From positions 620,001 through 684,000 of the forward strand of contig NZ_CP134890.1 of the NCBI RefSeq assembly GCF_032098525.1: a stretch of 64,000 nt of DNA, written 5' to 3'. The translations under genes and the position numbers were made by a program. Each line of letters starts with the position of its first letter. The first letter of the stretch is position 1. Shown here piece by piece: positions 34,440-43,718 of this stretch. Below the pieces are notes generated by a model. That model had not been told where the DNA came from and searched no databases. It saw nothing but the letters and a program-made list of their open reading frames with translations. This DNA comes from Flavobacterium sp. PMTSA4 (GTDB taxonomy: Bacteria; Bacteroidota; Bacteroidia; Flavobacteriales; Flavobacteriaceae).

Positions 34440-37427
34440 TTACTCTTTTAACACTTTTATTGTTTTTACAGCATCATTTGATGTAATTTTCAATAAATAT
34501 GCTCCAGTTTGAAGATTAGACATATCAATTTGAGCTGATGTTGTATTCACATCATATTGTTTAATTTTTTGTCCAACTAAATTATAAACTTCTATTTGAG
34601 TCATTTCTTGACCATTGTTTATAGTTAAAATATTTCTAACTGGGTTTGGAGAGAAAGAGAATGAATTGTTTGAAAAATCTCCATTAGATAAATCTTGGTT
34701 TCTTGAAACTCTCAAACAAAATGTTCCAACATCGTTAGCACTATATCCTGATACTCTAACATAGTATGTAGCACCTGCATCAACTGGTGAGTCAAGTATT
34801 AATGAATTCCATGAAAAACCATTAGGTAATGTTGTAGTACCACCATCATTATCACAATCTAATTCTACAAGTGATCCACATACACCAGAATAAAGTGCGA
34901 CCTCTGTATCATAAAGCGTTCCACCTGTAAAATCAGTAGAAATATCAACCGTAGCTACATCAGAAGGCACTGTAAATGAATACCAAACATCATTTTGACC
35001 ATAATTAAAACAATCTGCTAGTCCAAGACCTGAATCTGTAGCACCTAAGTTTGTACCATTTGTATTTGTTCCGTTACAGAATGTATCATCAACTGTTAAC
35101 ATTACTGCACCAGCACATTCATCATTTGCAGGAGCTGGAGGAGGATTTACCGTTAAAATACCGTTTACAAAAGTTGTTCCATCCCAGAAGTTTCCATTGT
35201 TTGGATTAGATTGGTTAATTCCACCATATACATATGCACCTCCATTTAAATTAAATCTAGTTGCATAGTAATATGTTCCTGGAGCTAGAGTACCACCAAT
35301 ATTAGCTTGGTATTCATCATTATTTCCAATGCTACCTGCATTCCAAGTCATTGGTGTCCATTCTGTCCAAGTGTTAGGATTTGTATTCATATCACTTATT
35401 CCAATCCAAGCATTAATACCTGGTGCTTGACCATCAATATTAGGCACAACATCTGTTAAACCTCCTTCATAAACTTGTCCGTAAACATTAACATCGCCTC
35501 CTTGATCAATAGTTGCTGTTGGTGGCCATTGAAGACTTACATAGTCAGGAGAATCTGTTGAAGGTATACCACATGTGAAAGATCTTATTCTACTATTTGT
35601 ATTGTCTCCACATTGATCATCAGTATGTGTATAGAATCTAATTTCACCATCTTGATCAGAAACCCAGGTCACAGGTGTAAGACCATAAGCTAAAGCAACT
35701 CCTCCATCAGAATTACCAATTGTAATAAAATCTGTTGATATTGAACTTCTAAAAGTATAAGTTTCACCAGAAACAACTGTAACTACTGAATATTCTCCAG
35801 CATAACCAACAGTTGTGATTACATTATCAGTTAATCCATCACAAACTTGAGAACTGTAAGTTCCACCTGGCCATTGACCATTTGGAGCTGACAAACAATA
35901 GCCAGGTGAAGCTTCTGTTGTGAAACTCCAAACTGCACATCCGATAGCATCACCAGCAGCATTTTTAGCAATTACTTGCCAGTAAACTGTTGTATTGTAG
36001 GCCCCAATAGGTCCAACATTGTTTATGAAAGTGTCTGTTACATTTGCTCCAAAAGCTAATGTAGTTGGAGTATCTCCTGTGTAAACATCATATGATGTAG
36101 CAGGATCACCAGTTGTTGGTGCTGACCATGAAATATTAAACGCAGCTGTTGCGGATACTGTAGTACTTCCATCTGCAGGAGAAGGATTTGTAGCACAACC
36201 TGGCAAAGTTGCTGAAGTTGTACATGAAACTCTTCTTTCTCTATCTGTTGCTTGTGTACCACAAGTATTATTTGAATGTAAATAAAATCTAACTACTCCA
36301 TCAGTTGTTGGTGTATAATTTGCAGTTCCTAAACCTACCGCTAAAGGTGTCATCCCATCAGCTGAAGCAATAGTAACATAATCTGTTGCAATTGAACTTG
36401 AAAAAGTATATGCATTAGTTGCAAATACATTTACATTAGAATACTCTCCTGCATAACAAAATGGATCTATTGAATATACTGTTCCATTACAACCCGGTAC
36501 ATTATAAGTTGCTGAAGGATATAAAACACCAGTTAAGCAAGCCACACCACAAATTACATTAGTTTCTCTTTCAGCATCTTGAGTACCACATGATGAATTA
36601 GTATTTAAATGAACTCTAAGATTTCCTGAAAAATTTGAAACCCAAGTTAAAGGTTGAACACCAGAGGCAACTGCAGTAACACCATCATCTGTACTTAATG
36701 TATAGTAATCAGTTCCAACAGAGCTTGTAAAACTATATGTTTGTCCGCTTGTTACAGCAACATAAAAATAATCTCCTGCCCAACTATCAACTGCAATTTC
36801 GTTAGGTGTAAACCCATCGCATATTCCTGGAGTTGTTGTAACAGTTGGATAATTAAATCCCGTTAAACATGCTGCAACGGCAGTAACAGAAAGCGTATAA
36901 TCTTCAGCTTGACCAAAACCAGTTCCACCTGTATTACAAGAATCAGGAAAAGCAGTTGTACTAAAATTATATTTCTTAACTACTCTCATTCTAGTATTTC
37001 CACCCATAGCAGTACCTGGAACTGAAATGCTTCCAACTAATTGAATAGCATCAACACCAGTTGAACCATTAATATTTCCAATATTATAGGTTTCTCCTGG
37101 ATCGGTAAATACATTGTTATGATTCCAATCAATAAATACAGATAAATTAGTGTTAAAAGCACCATCTGTATTACCTTTTAAAGTAATTGGATATGACTGT
37201 CCAGCTGTTACATTTCCTGTGATAGCTGTATAATCTTCATGCGCGACAATAGTAGTTCCATTTGCTGTTCCTACGAGCGCTGAAGTAGTGTTGTTAATAC
37301 CAGCAAAATTAACCAAGGTTATTGGCTCTACATTGTTGGTAAACGTTATTGGTCCACAATAGGGGTTTGGGAATTGTGCAAACACCATGCTACTTACCAA
37401 TAAAAGTAAACAAGTAATTTTTTTCAT
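34440..37427 (-). CDS. Secreted GEVED/Fn3 protein with T9SS type A sorting domain (995 residues)
   Basis: A signal peptide (MKKITCLLLLVSSMVFAQ) is followed by a GEVED-type domain (about 25-180) with VFIDWNHNNVFTDPGE and GQAEDYTLSV at its end. Then come four related about 100-residue units beginning CLTG.xYP or YCLSAP, each with a Y-[ST]-F-x-S-S-[IV] core and a CGTQ/CGDN ending; one fibronectin III-like unit interrupts them (near 415-500). A pre-peptidase C-terminal-like unit (NDECAGAVMLTVDD) precedes a type A sorting domain (SFSFSPNPVRNILTI ... GAYLLKITSNDAVKTIKVLKE). It is a second T9SS cargo related in domain style to its downstream neighbour. No enzyme domain is seen. Confidence 0.88.
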   Translation of the reverse strand: MKKITCLLLLVSSMVFAQFPNPYCGPITFTNNVEPITLVNFAGINNTTSALVGTANGTTIVAHEDYTAITGNVTAGQSYPITLKGNTDGAFNTNLSVFIDWNHNNVFTDPGETYNIGNINGSTGVDAIQLVGSISVPGTAMGGNTRMRVVKKYNFSTTAFPDSCNTGGTGFGQAEDYTLSVTAVAACLTGFNYPTVTTTPGICDGFTPNEIAVDSWAGDYFYVAVTSGQTYSFTSSVGTDYYTLSTDDGVTAVASGVQPLTWVSNFSGNLRVHLNTNSSCGTQDAERETNVICGVACLTGVLYPSATYNVPGCNGTVYSIDPFCYAGEYSNVNVFATNAYTFSSSIATDYVTIASADGMTPLAVGLGTANYTPTTDGVVRFYLHSNNTCGTQATDRERRVSCTTSATLPGCATNPSPADGSTTVSATAAFNISWSAPTTGDPATSYDVYTGDTPTTLAFGANVTDTFINNVGPIGAYNTTVYWQVIAKNAAGDAIGCAVWSFTTEASPGYCLSAPNGQWPGGTYSSQVCDGLTDNVITTVGYAGEYSVVTVVSGETYTFRSSISTDFITIGNSDGGVALAYGLTPVTWVSDQDGEIRFYTHTDDQCGDNTNSRIRSFTCGIPSTDSPDYVSLQWPPTATIDQGGDVNVYGQVYEGGLTDVVPNIDGQAPGINAWIGISDMNTNPNTWTEWTPMTWNAGSIGNNDEYQANIGGTLAPGTYYYATRFNLNGGAYVYGGINQSNPNNGNFWDGTTFVNGILTVNPPPAPANDECAGAVMLTVDDTFCNGTNTNGTNLGATDSGLGLADCFNYGQNDVWYSFTVPSDVATVDISTDFTGGTLYDTEVALYSGVCGSLVELDCDNDGGTTTLPNGFSWNSLILDSPVDAGATYYVRVSGYSANDVGTFCLRVSRNQDLSNGDFSNNSFSFSPNPVRNILTINNGQEMTQIEVYNLVGQKIKQYDVNTTSAQIDMSNLQTGAYLLKITSNDAVKTIKVLKE

Positions 37428-37477
37428 ATTAGTTATTAGTTAAAAAAGTTAATTTGATAAATGTAGAAATAATAAAA

Positions 37478-37507
37478 AAAACTCACAAATATTTTTTTGT
37501 GAGTTTT
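37478..37507 (-). terminator. Terminator of the 233-residue hypothetical gene
   Basis: Stem AAAACTCACAAA (37478-37489) / TTTGTGAGTTTT (37496-37507). On the minus strand a T-run follows. It lies 28 bases after the stop at 37536. Confidence 0.8.
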
Positions 37508-37535
37508 ATAATTTAACAATTTAATAAAGCATTTA

Positions 37536-38237
37536 TCAAATATTTAAACCTTTAACCAAATTATACTCAGATGAATCAAAACCATACTGTGATTGAACTA
37601 AGTCTTTAATATGCAGTGATTTACTTGAAAGGATATCATAGACATCCTGACGCTGGTCTTGCTTTGGAGACATGATTGCAAATGCTTGTGAAACTTTTTC
37701 ATTTCTTGTTTCTGCTAGGCTTTTAATATCAATTAGTTTTTCGAGTTTTATATCATTATTTGCTGGTGTATAATCAGCACCTAATGCTTCGATATCAGTA
37801 ATTATATTTTTAAAATTTTGCAATATACTACCGTAAGATAATTGTGCAGTGCTATGTGTTTCTTGATCTGTTTTAGAAGTTCGCACAAGTTTGGTTCCTC
37901 TTATTTTTGCAACTAATGCACTAATGGCTAAATATTGAGAAGAATTTTTTCCAAATTTACCTCTATAATATGCGTTGATAGGTGTTGCAATTTTTTTGAT
38001 TGATGTTGGTGCAATGGAAAATATTATTCTTCTTTCTGCAACTTCTTGACGATAGTTGTAAACGGAAGTCTCCACTTGAGGGTTTAACGTTTCAATTATC
38101 GTGATTGTTTCTTGTAAATCTTCTGGAGAGTTTTCTCCTGATTCTGGTTGATAATTATCAAAACCAACGATGTAGGTTTTTAATGTTTTTGCATTTTGCA
38201 AACGTGAACCAAAGGTTCTTTCGGATGTACTTGACAT
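37536..38237 (-). CDS. Conserved-looking soluble protein of unknown function (233 residues)
   Basis: I do not recognise this protein. It has no signal peptide and no membrane segment. It starts MSSTSERTFGSRLQNAKTLK and is predicted by eye to be mostly helical and charged, with an Arg/Lys-rich centre (ERRIIFSIAPTSIKKI ... YYRGKFGKNSSQYL) and a C-terminal ESK/YNLVKGLNI-type end. Codon use and AT content match the neighbours, and it has its own terminator, so it is very probably a real gene. About 140 bases upstream of its start lies the 21/42-bp tandem array, the only other unusual element nearby. No function is proposed. Confidence 0.75.
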   Translation of the reverse strand: MSSTSERTFGSRLQNAKTLKTYIVGFDNYQPESGENSPEDLQETITIIETLNPQVETSVYNYRQEVAERRIIFSIAPTSIKKIATPINAYYRGKFGKNSSQYLAISALVAKIRGTKLVRTSKTDQETHSTAQLSYGSILQNFKNIITDIEALGADYTPANNDIKLEKLIDIKSLAETRNEKVSQAFAIMSPKQDQRQDVYDILSSKSLHIKDLVQSQYGFDSSEYNLVKGLNI

Positions 38238-38376
38238 AATTTATAATTTTAATTGATTAATAAATTAAAACCTACAAGCGATATGCCATTATTTTATAAT
38301 ATTAAAGCAGAATTAATAATTTATGATGATTTTAACTTTTTGATGTACAAAGTGTTAAACTTATATTAATTATTAA

Positions 38377-38565
38377 CCTGTTCAAGGATTACAATTGCCT
38401 ATTTAAACGTTACAATTGCCTGTTCAAGGATTGCAATTGCTTGTTCAAACGTTACAATTACCTGTTCAAGGATTACAATTGCCTATTCAAACGTTACAAT
38501 CGTCTGTTCAAGGATTACAATTGCCTGTTCAAACGTTACAATCGCCTGTTCAAGGATTTGGATTT
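38377..38565. repeat. Tandem array of nine 21-bp units alternating in two types (42-bp higher-order period)
   Basis: Units start every 21 bases from 38377 to 38545 with no indels. Odd units are A type (CCTGTTCAAGGATTACAATTG), even units B type (CCTGTTCAAACGTTACAATTG-like), with a few substitutions; the ninth unit is degenerate at its end. On the plus strand seven codons fit each unit (PVQGLQL / PVQTLQL), but unit 2 carries an in-frame TAA. The array fills nearly half of the 417-base gap between the hypothetical gene (start 38237) and the fabV terminator. The rest of the gap (38238-38376) is AT-rich with nothing I can name. Confidence 0.93.
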
Positions 38566-38587
38566 GTATGAAATTAGAAGAAATAAA

Positions 38588-38614
38588 AAATCCCCGATGT
38601 GAAATCGGGGATTT
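38588..38614. terminator. Terminator after fabV
   Basis: Eleven-base-pair stem AAATCCCCGAT / ATCGGGGATTT with a 5-nt loop. The minus-strand T-run serves fabV (stop at 38655); the plus side also has a T-rich tail. Confidence 0.88.
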
Positions 38615-38654
38615 TATTTATTGTTTAAAAGAATGTATCTTTTGAATGAGTTTC

Positions 38655-39842
38655 TTATTGAATGCTTGGAATTAAAGTCATTTCGTTAGCATCTGCTTGA
38701 TAGTCTACTCCATCGAAACCAAAACCGAAAAGGTTTAAGAAATCGTTTTTATATCCAGCTAGGTCGCCAATTTCGGAAAGATTTTCGGTTTCTGCTACTT
38801 TCCATAGTTTAGCTACTTGTTCTTGTACATCGTCACGCATTTCCCAATCGTCGATTCTGATTCTTCCTTTATCATCTAGAGGAATTGTATTGGTGTAAAG
38901 ACGGTCGGCATAAAGGCGTTGCATTTGTTCGATACAACCTTCGTGTAAACCTTTTTCTTTCATTGTTTTATATAACAACGAAATGTATAAAGGTATTACT
39001 GGAATGGCTGAACTGGCTTGTGTTACCAATGCTTTGTTTACCGAAACATAAGCTTGGCCGCTTATTGATGCTAAGTCTTTGGTGATATCGAAAGCGGTAG
39101 CTTCAAGATGGTCTTTGGCACGACCGATGGTTCCTTTTCTGTAAACTGCTTCGGTAACTTCTGGACCAATATATGAATAGGCAACCGTTGTTGCACCAAC
39201 AGCAAGAACGCCTGCTGCTTTCATTGCATTCATCCACATTGACCAATCTTCGCCACCCATAACTACTACTGTGTTATCGATGTCTTCCTGATTTGCTGGT
39301 TCGATTGATACTTCGGAAACGTTTCCTGTGTGAAAATCTACGGTTTTGTTAGTGAATTTTTGACCAATTGGCTTCAGTGAAGAACGGTGTAACACGCCTG
39401 TTTTTGGATGCATACGAACTGGAGAAGCCAAACTGTAGATTACAAGGTCAACTTGTCCTAAATCTTTTTTGATTAACTCAATTGTTTGGTTTTTGATTTC
39501 ATCTGAAAAGGCATCGCCGTTGATGCTTTTTGCATATAAACCAGCATTGTGTGCTTCTGTTTCGAAAGCTGCAGTATTATACCAACCTGGAGTTGCTGTT
39601 TTTCCTTCTGAAGGTTCTTTTTCAAAAAATACTCCAATTGTTGACGCATCGCAACCAAATGCGCTTGTTATTCTTGATGCTAAACCAAAACCTGTTGAAG
39701 CACCAATTACTAAAACTTTCTTAGCACCATCGATTTTTCCTTTTGATTTAACGTATTCAATTTGATTTTTTACATTTTGAGCGCAACCTACTGGATGAGC
39801 TGTTAAACATATAAATCCGCGCATTCTTGGTTCTATAATCAT
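38655..39842 (-). CDS. fabV: Trans-2-enoyl-CoA/ACP reductase FabV
   Basis: A 395-residue reductase. It starts with MIIEPRMRGFICLTAHPVGC, the characteristic FabV N terminus, and has the NADH-binding KVLVIGASTGFGLASRI near residue 42, DLVIYSLASPVR near 130, and the active site YRKGTIGRAK (Tyr-x8-Lys) near 235. Family length is about 395-400. FabV reduces enoyl-ACP in fatty acid synthesis and is intrinsically insensitive to triclosan in studied species; related enzymes (Ter) act on crotonyl-CoA. It is a single-gene unit with a perfect -7 box upstream and a strong terminator downstream. Confidence 0.95.
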   Translation of the reverse strand: MIIEPRMRGFICLTAHPVGCAQNVKNQIEYVKSKGKIDGAKKVLVIGASTGFGLASRITSAFGCDASTIGVFFEKEPSEGKTATPGWYNTAAFETEAHNAGLYAKSINGDAFSDEIKNQTIELIKKDLGQVDLVIYSLASPVRMHPKTGVLHRSSLKPIGQKFTNKTVDFHTGNVSEVSIEPANQEDIDNTVVVMGGEDWSMWMNAMKAAGVLAVGATTVAYSYIGPEVTEAVYRKGTIGRAKDHLEATAFDITKDLASISGQAYVSVNKALVTQASSAIPVIPLYISLLYKTMKEKGLHEGCIEQMQRLYADRLYTNTIPLDDKGRIRIDDWEMRDDVQEQVAKLWKVAETENLSEIGDLAGYKNDFLNLFGFGFDGVDYQADANEMTLIPSIQ

Positions 39843-39867
39843 AATTTTGGGTTTTAATTTTACTTTA

Positions 39868-39875
39868 CAAAAGTA
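39868..39875 (-). promoter_or_regulatory. -7 box of fabV
   Basis: Minus-strand TACTTTTG, perfect TAnnTTTG, 25 bases before the ATG at 39842, in the 47-base gap after recN. Confidence 0.55.
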
Positions 39876-39889
39876 AGCAATTTATATTT

Positions 39890-41542
39890 TTAATTTAATA
39901 GCGCTTTGGCATGATTAATGGCGGATTCGGTTAAATCTTTTCCAGAAATCATTTCGGCTATTTCGTTGATTCGTTCGTTTTCGTTTAGTTTTTTAATCTC
40001 AGTAAAGGTATTTTCGTTTTTGATGTACTTGAAAACTTTATAATGATTTTTCCCTTTTGAAGCAATTTGTGGTAAATGTGTGATTGCAAAAAGTTGTAAA
40101 TCATCACTCATTTGGTTCATGATATCTGCCATTTTATTAGCCACATCACCAGAAATACCTGTGTCAATTTCGTCAAAAATGATGGTTGGAAGCTTTTTAG
40201 TTTGTGCTAAAATAGATTTAACTGCCAACATTATTCTTGACAGTTCTCCACCAGAAGCTATTTTTTTGAGCAAACCAAAATTGGTTCCTTTATTGGCTGA
40301 AAAAAGCAATTGAATTTCGTCTTTACCGGTTTCGAAATAGTTTTCGGTATGGTTAATTTCGAATTTAAAACGTGCATTAGGCATTCCTAATGGTTCTAAA
40401 ATCTTGATTAATTGTTGTTCTAAACTTGGGACTACTTCTACTCTATTTTTGTGAATGTTTTGAGCAATTTTATCGGTTGACTCTTTTAGATTATTGACTT
40501 CTATTTCAAGTTTTTGAATTTGATTATCAATGTCTTCGGATGAAATGAATTGAGATTCTAATTCATTTTTAATTGCAATTAACTCCTCAACAGAATTGAC
40601 TTGATGTTTCTTTTGCAAGGTATAAATCAATTGCAATTTTTGATTTATAAATGCTAAACGCTCAGGATCATTATTTACCTTTTCTAACTCTGATTTTAGT
40701 TCAGAAATAATATCATCTAACTCGATAATTGTACTTGAAATTCGCTCGAGTAAAACAGCATATTCATTAGAAAGTGAAGCGATTTTAGCGATTGATGATT
40801 TGATTTCTTTCAGGTTTTGAATCACTCCTATTTGCTCTTCTTCCGCAATGACTATCGATTTTTCGATGTTTTCGCGAATAGTTTCAACGTTGCTTAGCTT
40901 TTCAAGCTCTGTTTCTAACTCTTCCTGTTCGTTCTCAATCAGATTAGCAGTTATTAATTCTTCTAACAAAAATGAATTATAATCTTGTTCTTTTGAAGCG
41001 CTGTTCTTTTGAGAAATGAGTTGCTTTAATTTACTTTTTGCCGCATTAAAACGTTCTAAATTTGACTGATATTCCGAAATTAATTCCTGATTATTGGCTA
41101 AAACATCTAAAATTTCGATTTGAAAATTCTCTTCACTCAATTCTTGATTTTGATGTTGTGAATGGATATCAATTAAATGCAAACTGATTTCTTGTAATAC
41201 ATTCAAATTTACTGGAGTATCATTGATGAAAGCTCTAGATTTACCCGAAGGAAGAATTTCTCTTCGTAGAATAGTTTCGTCTTCATAATCAACATCGTTA
41301 TCAAGAAATAAAGATTTGATATTGTATTTTTTAATATGGAAAGCAGCTTCAACAACACATTTTTCTTCGTTATTTTTTAATGAAGATAAATCGGCACGCT
41401 TGCCCATAAGCAAACCCAAAGCACCAAGAAGAATTGATTTTCCTGCTCCAGTTTCACCAGTAATCACTGAAAAACCTTCAGAAAAATTAATATCTAATTT
41501 TTCAATTAAAGCAAAGTTTTCAATTGAAAGTGAAGCAATCAT
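39890..41542 (-). CDS. recN: DNA repair protein RecN
   Basis: A 550-residue SMC-like ATPase. The N-terminal head has SIENFALIEKLDINF and Walker A GETGAGKSILLGALGLLMGK near residue 30. Two long coiled-coil arms follow (about 150-370). The C-terminal head has the ABC signature ASGGELSRIMLAVKSI near 440 and Walker B PTIIFDEIDTGISG near 465, followed by FAITHLPQIASKG. RecN acts early in double-strand break repair. It is the last gene of the bamD-omega-coaBC-DUF4835-recN run and lies 22 bases after the DUF4835 gene. Confidence 0.95.
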   Translation of the reverse strand: MIASLSIENFALIEKLDINFSEGFSVITGETGAGKSILLGALGLLMGKRADLSSLKNNEEKCVVEAAFHIKKYNIKSLFLDNDVDYEDETILRREILPSGKSRAFINDTPVNLNVLQEISLHLIDIHSQHQNQELSEENFQIEILDVLANNQELISEYQSNLERFNAAKSKLKQLISQKNSASKEQDYNSFLLEELITANLIENEQEELETELEKLSNVETIRENIEKSIVIAEEEQIGVIQNLKEIKSSIAKIASLSNEYAVLLERISSTIIELDDIISELKSELEKVNNDPERLAFINQKLQLIYTLQKKHQVNSVEELIAIKNELESQFISSEDIDNQIQKLEIEVNNLKESTDKIAQNIHKNRVEVVPSLEQQLIKILEPLGMPNARFKFEINHTENYFETGKDEIQLLFSANKGTNFGLLKKIASGGELSRIMLAVKSILAQTKKLPTIIFDEIDTGISGDVANKMADIMNQMSDDLQLFAITHLPQIASKGKNHYKVFKYIKNENTFTEIKKLNENERINEIAEMISGKDLTESAINHAKALLN

Positions 41543-41564
41543 AAAGATTTAATAATGAATAAAA

Positions 41565-42452
41565 TTATATTTTAATGGTTGCCCATTTACTAGAATTAAG
41601 AGGCGAAATTCTATTTAAAGTATCTATCATTGTTGATAAGGAAACAGTTGGTCCGCCAGAAAGAATAGAAACAATTTCGTCGGCTTTTGCATCAAAGAAG
41701 ACACGAGTCAAAAAAGCATTTGGACGAACTGAATATAATTTTGACAATAAATTTATGGCACTAATTACATTCTCTTTAGCCATTTTTACATCATCACTCA
41801 TTAAGTCTAATCCTTGTCTGTGATAGGCATATTGTGTATCTCTGAAAGGTTCAAAAGTTCCTGACAACATATCGTTAACCAAGAAAAAACGATTCTGGTT
41901 ACTATCGCCTTGATTCCATCCTTTATAACCACTTTGTTGTGCTGTGTTTAAAATTTGTTGCGCAATTTCGAAGTTTTTTGTTCCACCGTATAAAGCGTAA
42001 GTGTCGCCATCGAATCCTAGAATCATATAACTATAGAATGAAAGTACAGAAACCAAATTAGAATCAAAAGTAGCTGGATTGAATATTAAATTTTCAAACT
42101 CTGTATATCTAAATGCAAAATCATTATCGTTATAATTGAAAACTGGCGATGCATATGTAGAATTAAAAACCGGACGTGTAGATTGCACTTGAATTGAAGC
42201 TGAGAAACTATTGTCTTCAAAACTGTTGATGATGATAACCATGGAACAGTTTATTTTTTCATGCTGTTTTAAATTTTCACCAGTCCAATCAGTTTTGTTC
42301 ATGAAATCTGAAATGGAAGTTTTCATGTTTTTAAACAACTGAGCATTTGTAGTTGCTACTTTATCAGTGTTTATCTGAACGGTACAGTTTAATTGCTGAG
42401 CGTTTGTAAAACTTATTAAGAATAGAAATATAAAGCCAAATATTTTTCTCAT
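41565..42452 (-). CDS. DUF4835-family periplasmic protein (PorD-like)
   Basis: A 295-residue exported protein with signal peptide MRKIFGFIFLFLISFTNAQ and a start of mature protein QLNCTVQINTDKV, which is typical of the DUF4835 family. Further family elements are KINCSMVIIINSFE near residue 68 and FSFYSYMILGFDGDTYALYGG near 140. Some annotations call this family PorD and link it to type IX secretion; I recall this with moderate confidence. The two T9SS cargo genes close by fit but do not prove that role. Its place between coaBC and recN is a common order in Bacteroidota. Confidence 0.82.
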   Translation of the reverse strand: MRKIFGFIFLFLISFTNAQQLNCTVQINTDKVATTNAQLFKNMKTSISDFMNKTDWTGENLKQHEKINCSMVIIINSFEDNSFSASIQVQSTRPVFNSTYASPVFNYNDNDFAFRYTEFENLIFNPATFDSNLVSVLSFYSYMILGFDGDTYALYGGTKNFEIAQQILNTAQQSGYKGWNQGDSNQNRFFLVNDMLSGTFEPFRDTQYAYHRQGLDLMSDDVKMAKENVISAINLLSKLYSVRPNAFLTRVFFDAKADEIVSILSGGPTVSLSTMIDTLNRISPLNSSKWATIKI

Positions 42453-42505
42453 GTTTATTATTTATAGTATAACGAAAGAGTGGAATTAAAAGTATAACTT
42501 TTGTT

Positions 42506-43714
42506 TTAATTATTAAAACTTAAAACTACTTTTTCTAAAATATCTTCGGCAACAAGTTCTTTTGATTTTAATTCTCGAGGTTCAATATTGAAGTTTTTAT
42601 CTATAAACGTTATCTTATTTGTTGGTTTCCCGAAACCTGCACCTTCATCGTTAAGAGAATTTAAAACAATCAAATCTAAATTCTTTTTTTGGATTTTTAA
42701 CTTAGCATTTTCAATTTCATTTTCAGTTTCTAATGCAAAACCTATTAAAAATTGATTCCTTTTTAGTTTGCCTAATGACGCTAAAATGTCTTTAGTTTTT
42801 TCTAATTCAATTGAAAATTCAGCATCTGATTTTTTTATTTTTTGGTCAGCAACAACTTTTGGTTTGTAATCTGCAACTGCTGCTGCACAAATAGCAACGT
42901 CAACTTCATTGAAATATTGATGGCATTCATCATACATTTCCTGTGCAGAAACTACGTTTACTAATTGAACAGGATATTTAACTTTTTGATTTGTTGGTCC
43001 AGATATCAATATGACTTCGGCACCTAACTTTGATGCTTCATTTGCAATATCAAACCCCATTTTACCCGTTGAATGATTTCCTATAAAACGAACTGGATCA
43101 ATCGCTTCATATGTTGGTCCTGCCGTAATTAATATCTTTTTGCCACGTAATGGTAATTTACTTTGGATATCATTTTCAATAAAAGAAATAATATTTTCAG
43201 GTTCAGCCATTCTACCTTCACCTGAAAGTCCGCTAGCTAATTCACCCGATTCAGCAGGAATCATTATGTTTCCAAAATCCTTTAATTTTTGAAAAGAATT
43301 TATAGTTGACTCATGCTTATACATGTCTAAATCCATTGCTGGTGCAAAGTAAACAGGACATTTTGCTGAAAGATAAGTTGCAATCAATAAATTATCACAA
43401 TTACCATTTGCCATTTTTGAAAGCGTATTGGCAGTTGCTGGAGCAATAACCATAAAGTCAGCCCAAAGACCAAGCTCTACATGGTTATTCCATTGTTCAT
43501 TCTCGTCTTCTTCGTTATAAAAAGTAGAAAAAACAGGATTTTTTGAAAGCGTAGATAATGTTAAAGGAGTAACAAAATCTTTAGAAGCAGGCGTCATGAT
43601 AACTTTTACTTCTGCGCCTGCTTTTATGAATAGTCTAACTAATATTGCTGTTTTATATGCGGCAATTCCACCGGAAATTCCGAGTACTATTTTTTTTCCG
43701 CTTAAAACTGACAT
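42506..43714 (-). CDS. coaBC: Bifunctional phosphopantothenoylcysteine decarboxylase / phosphopantothenate-cysteine ligase
   Basis: A 402-residue fusion. The CoaC half (1-180) is a flavin decarboxylase with VLGISGGIAAYKTAILVRL near residue 10, the catalytic His region NNHVELGLWADFMVIAPATANT near 75, and NCDNLLIATYLSA. The CoaB half has ITAGPTYEAIDPVRFIGNHSTGKMG near 200 and a lysine-rich segment IKKSDAEFSIEL near 290. It makes 4'-phosphopantetheine from phosphopantothenate for CoA. It follows the omega gene by four bases and is in the bamD operon. Confidence 0.96.
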   Translation of the reverse strand: MSVLSGKKIVLGISGGIAAYKTAILVRLFIKAGAEVKVIMTPASKDFVTPLTLSTLSKNPVFSTFYNEEDENEQWNNHVELGLWADFMVIAPATANTLSKMANGNCDNLLIATYLSAKCPVYFAPAMDLDMYKHESTINSFQKLKDFGNIMIPAESGELASGLSGEGRMAEPENIISFIENDIQSKLPLRGKKILITAGPTYEAIDPVRFIGNHSTGKMGFDIANEASKLGAEVILISGPTNQKVKYPVQLVNVVSAQEMYDECHQYFNEVDVAICAAAVADYKPKVVADQKIKKSDAEFSIELEKTKDILASLGKLKRNQFLIGFALETENEIENAKLKIQKKNLDLIVLNSLNDEGAGFGKPTNKITFIDKNFNIEPRELKSKELVAEDILEKVVLSFNN

Positions 43715-43718
43715 TTAT

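Noticed and set aside
38377..38568. CRISPR array
   Set aside because: The repeats are directly joined with no unique spacers, and no cas gene is present; the same holds for the array at 7250.
38400..38568. Coding sequence for a PVQGLQL/PVQTLQL repeat peptide on the plus strand
   Set aside because: One unit has an in-frame stop, no clear start or promoter is seen, and substitutions are not biased to third positions; kept only as an observation.
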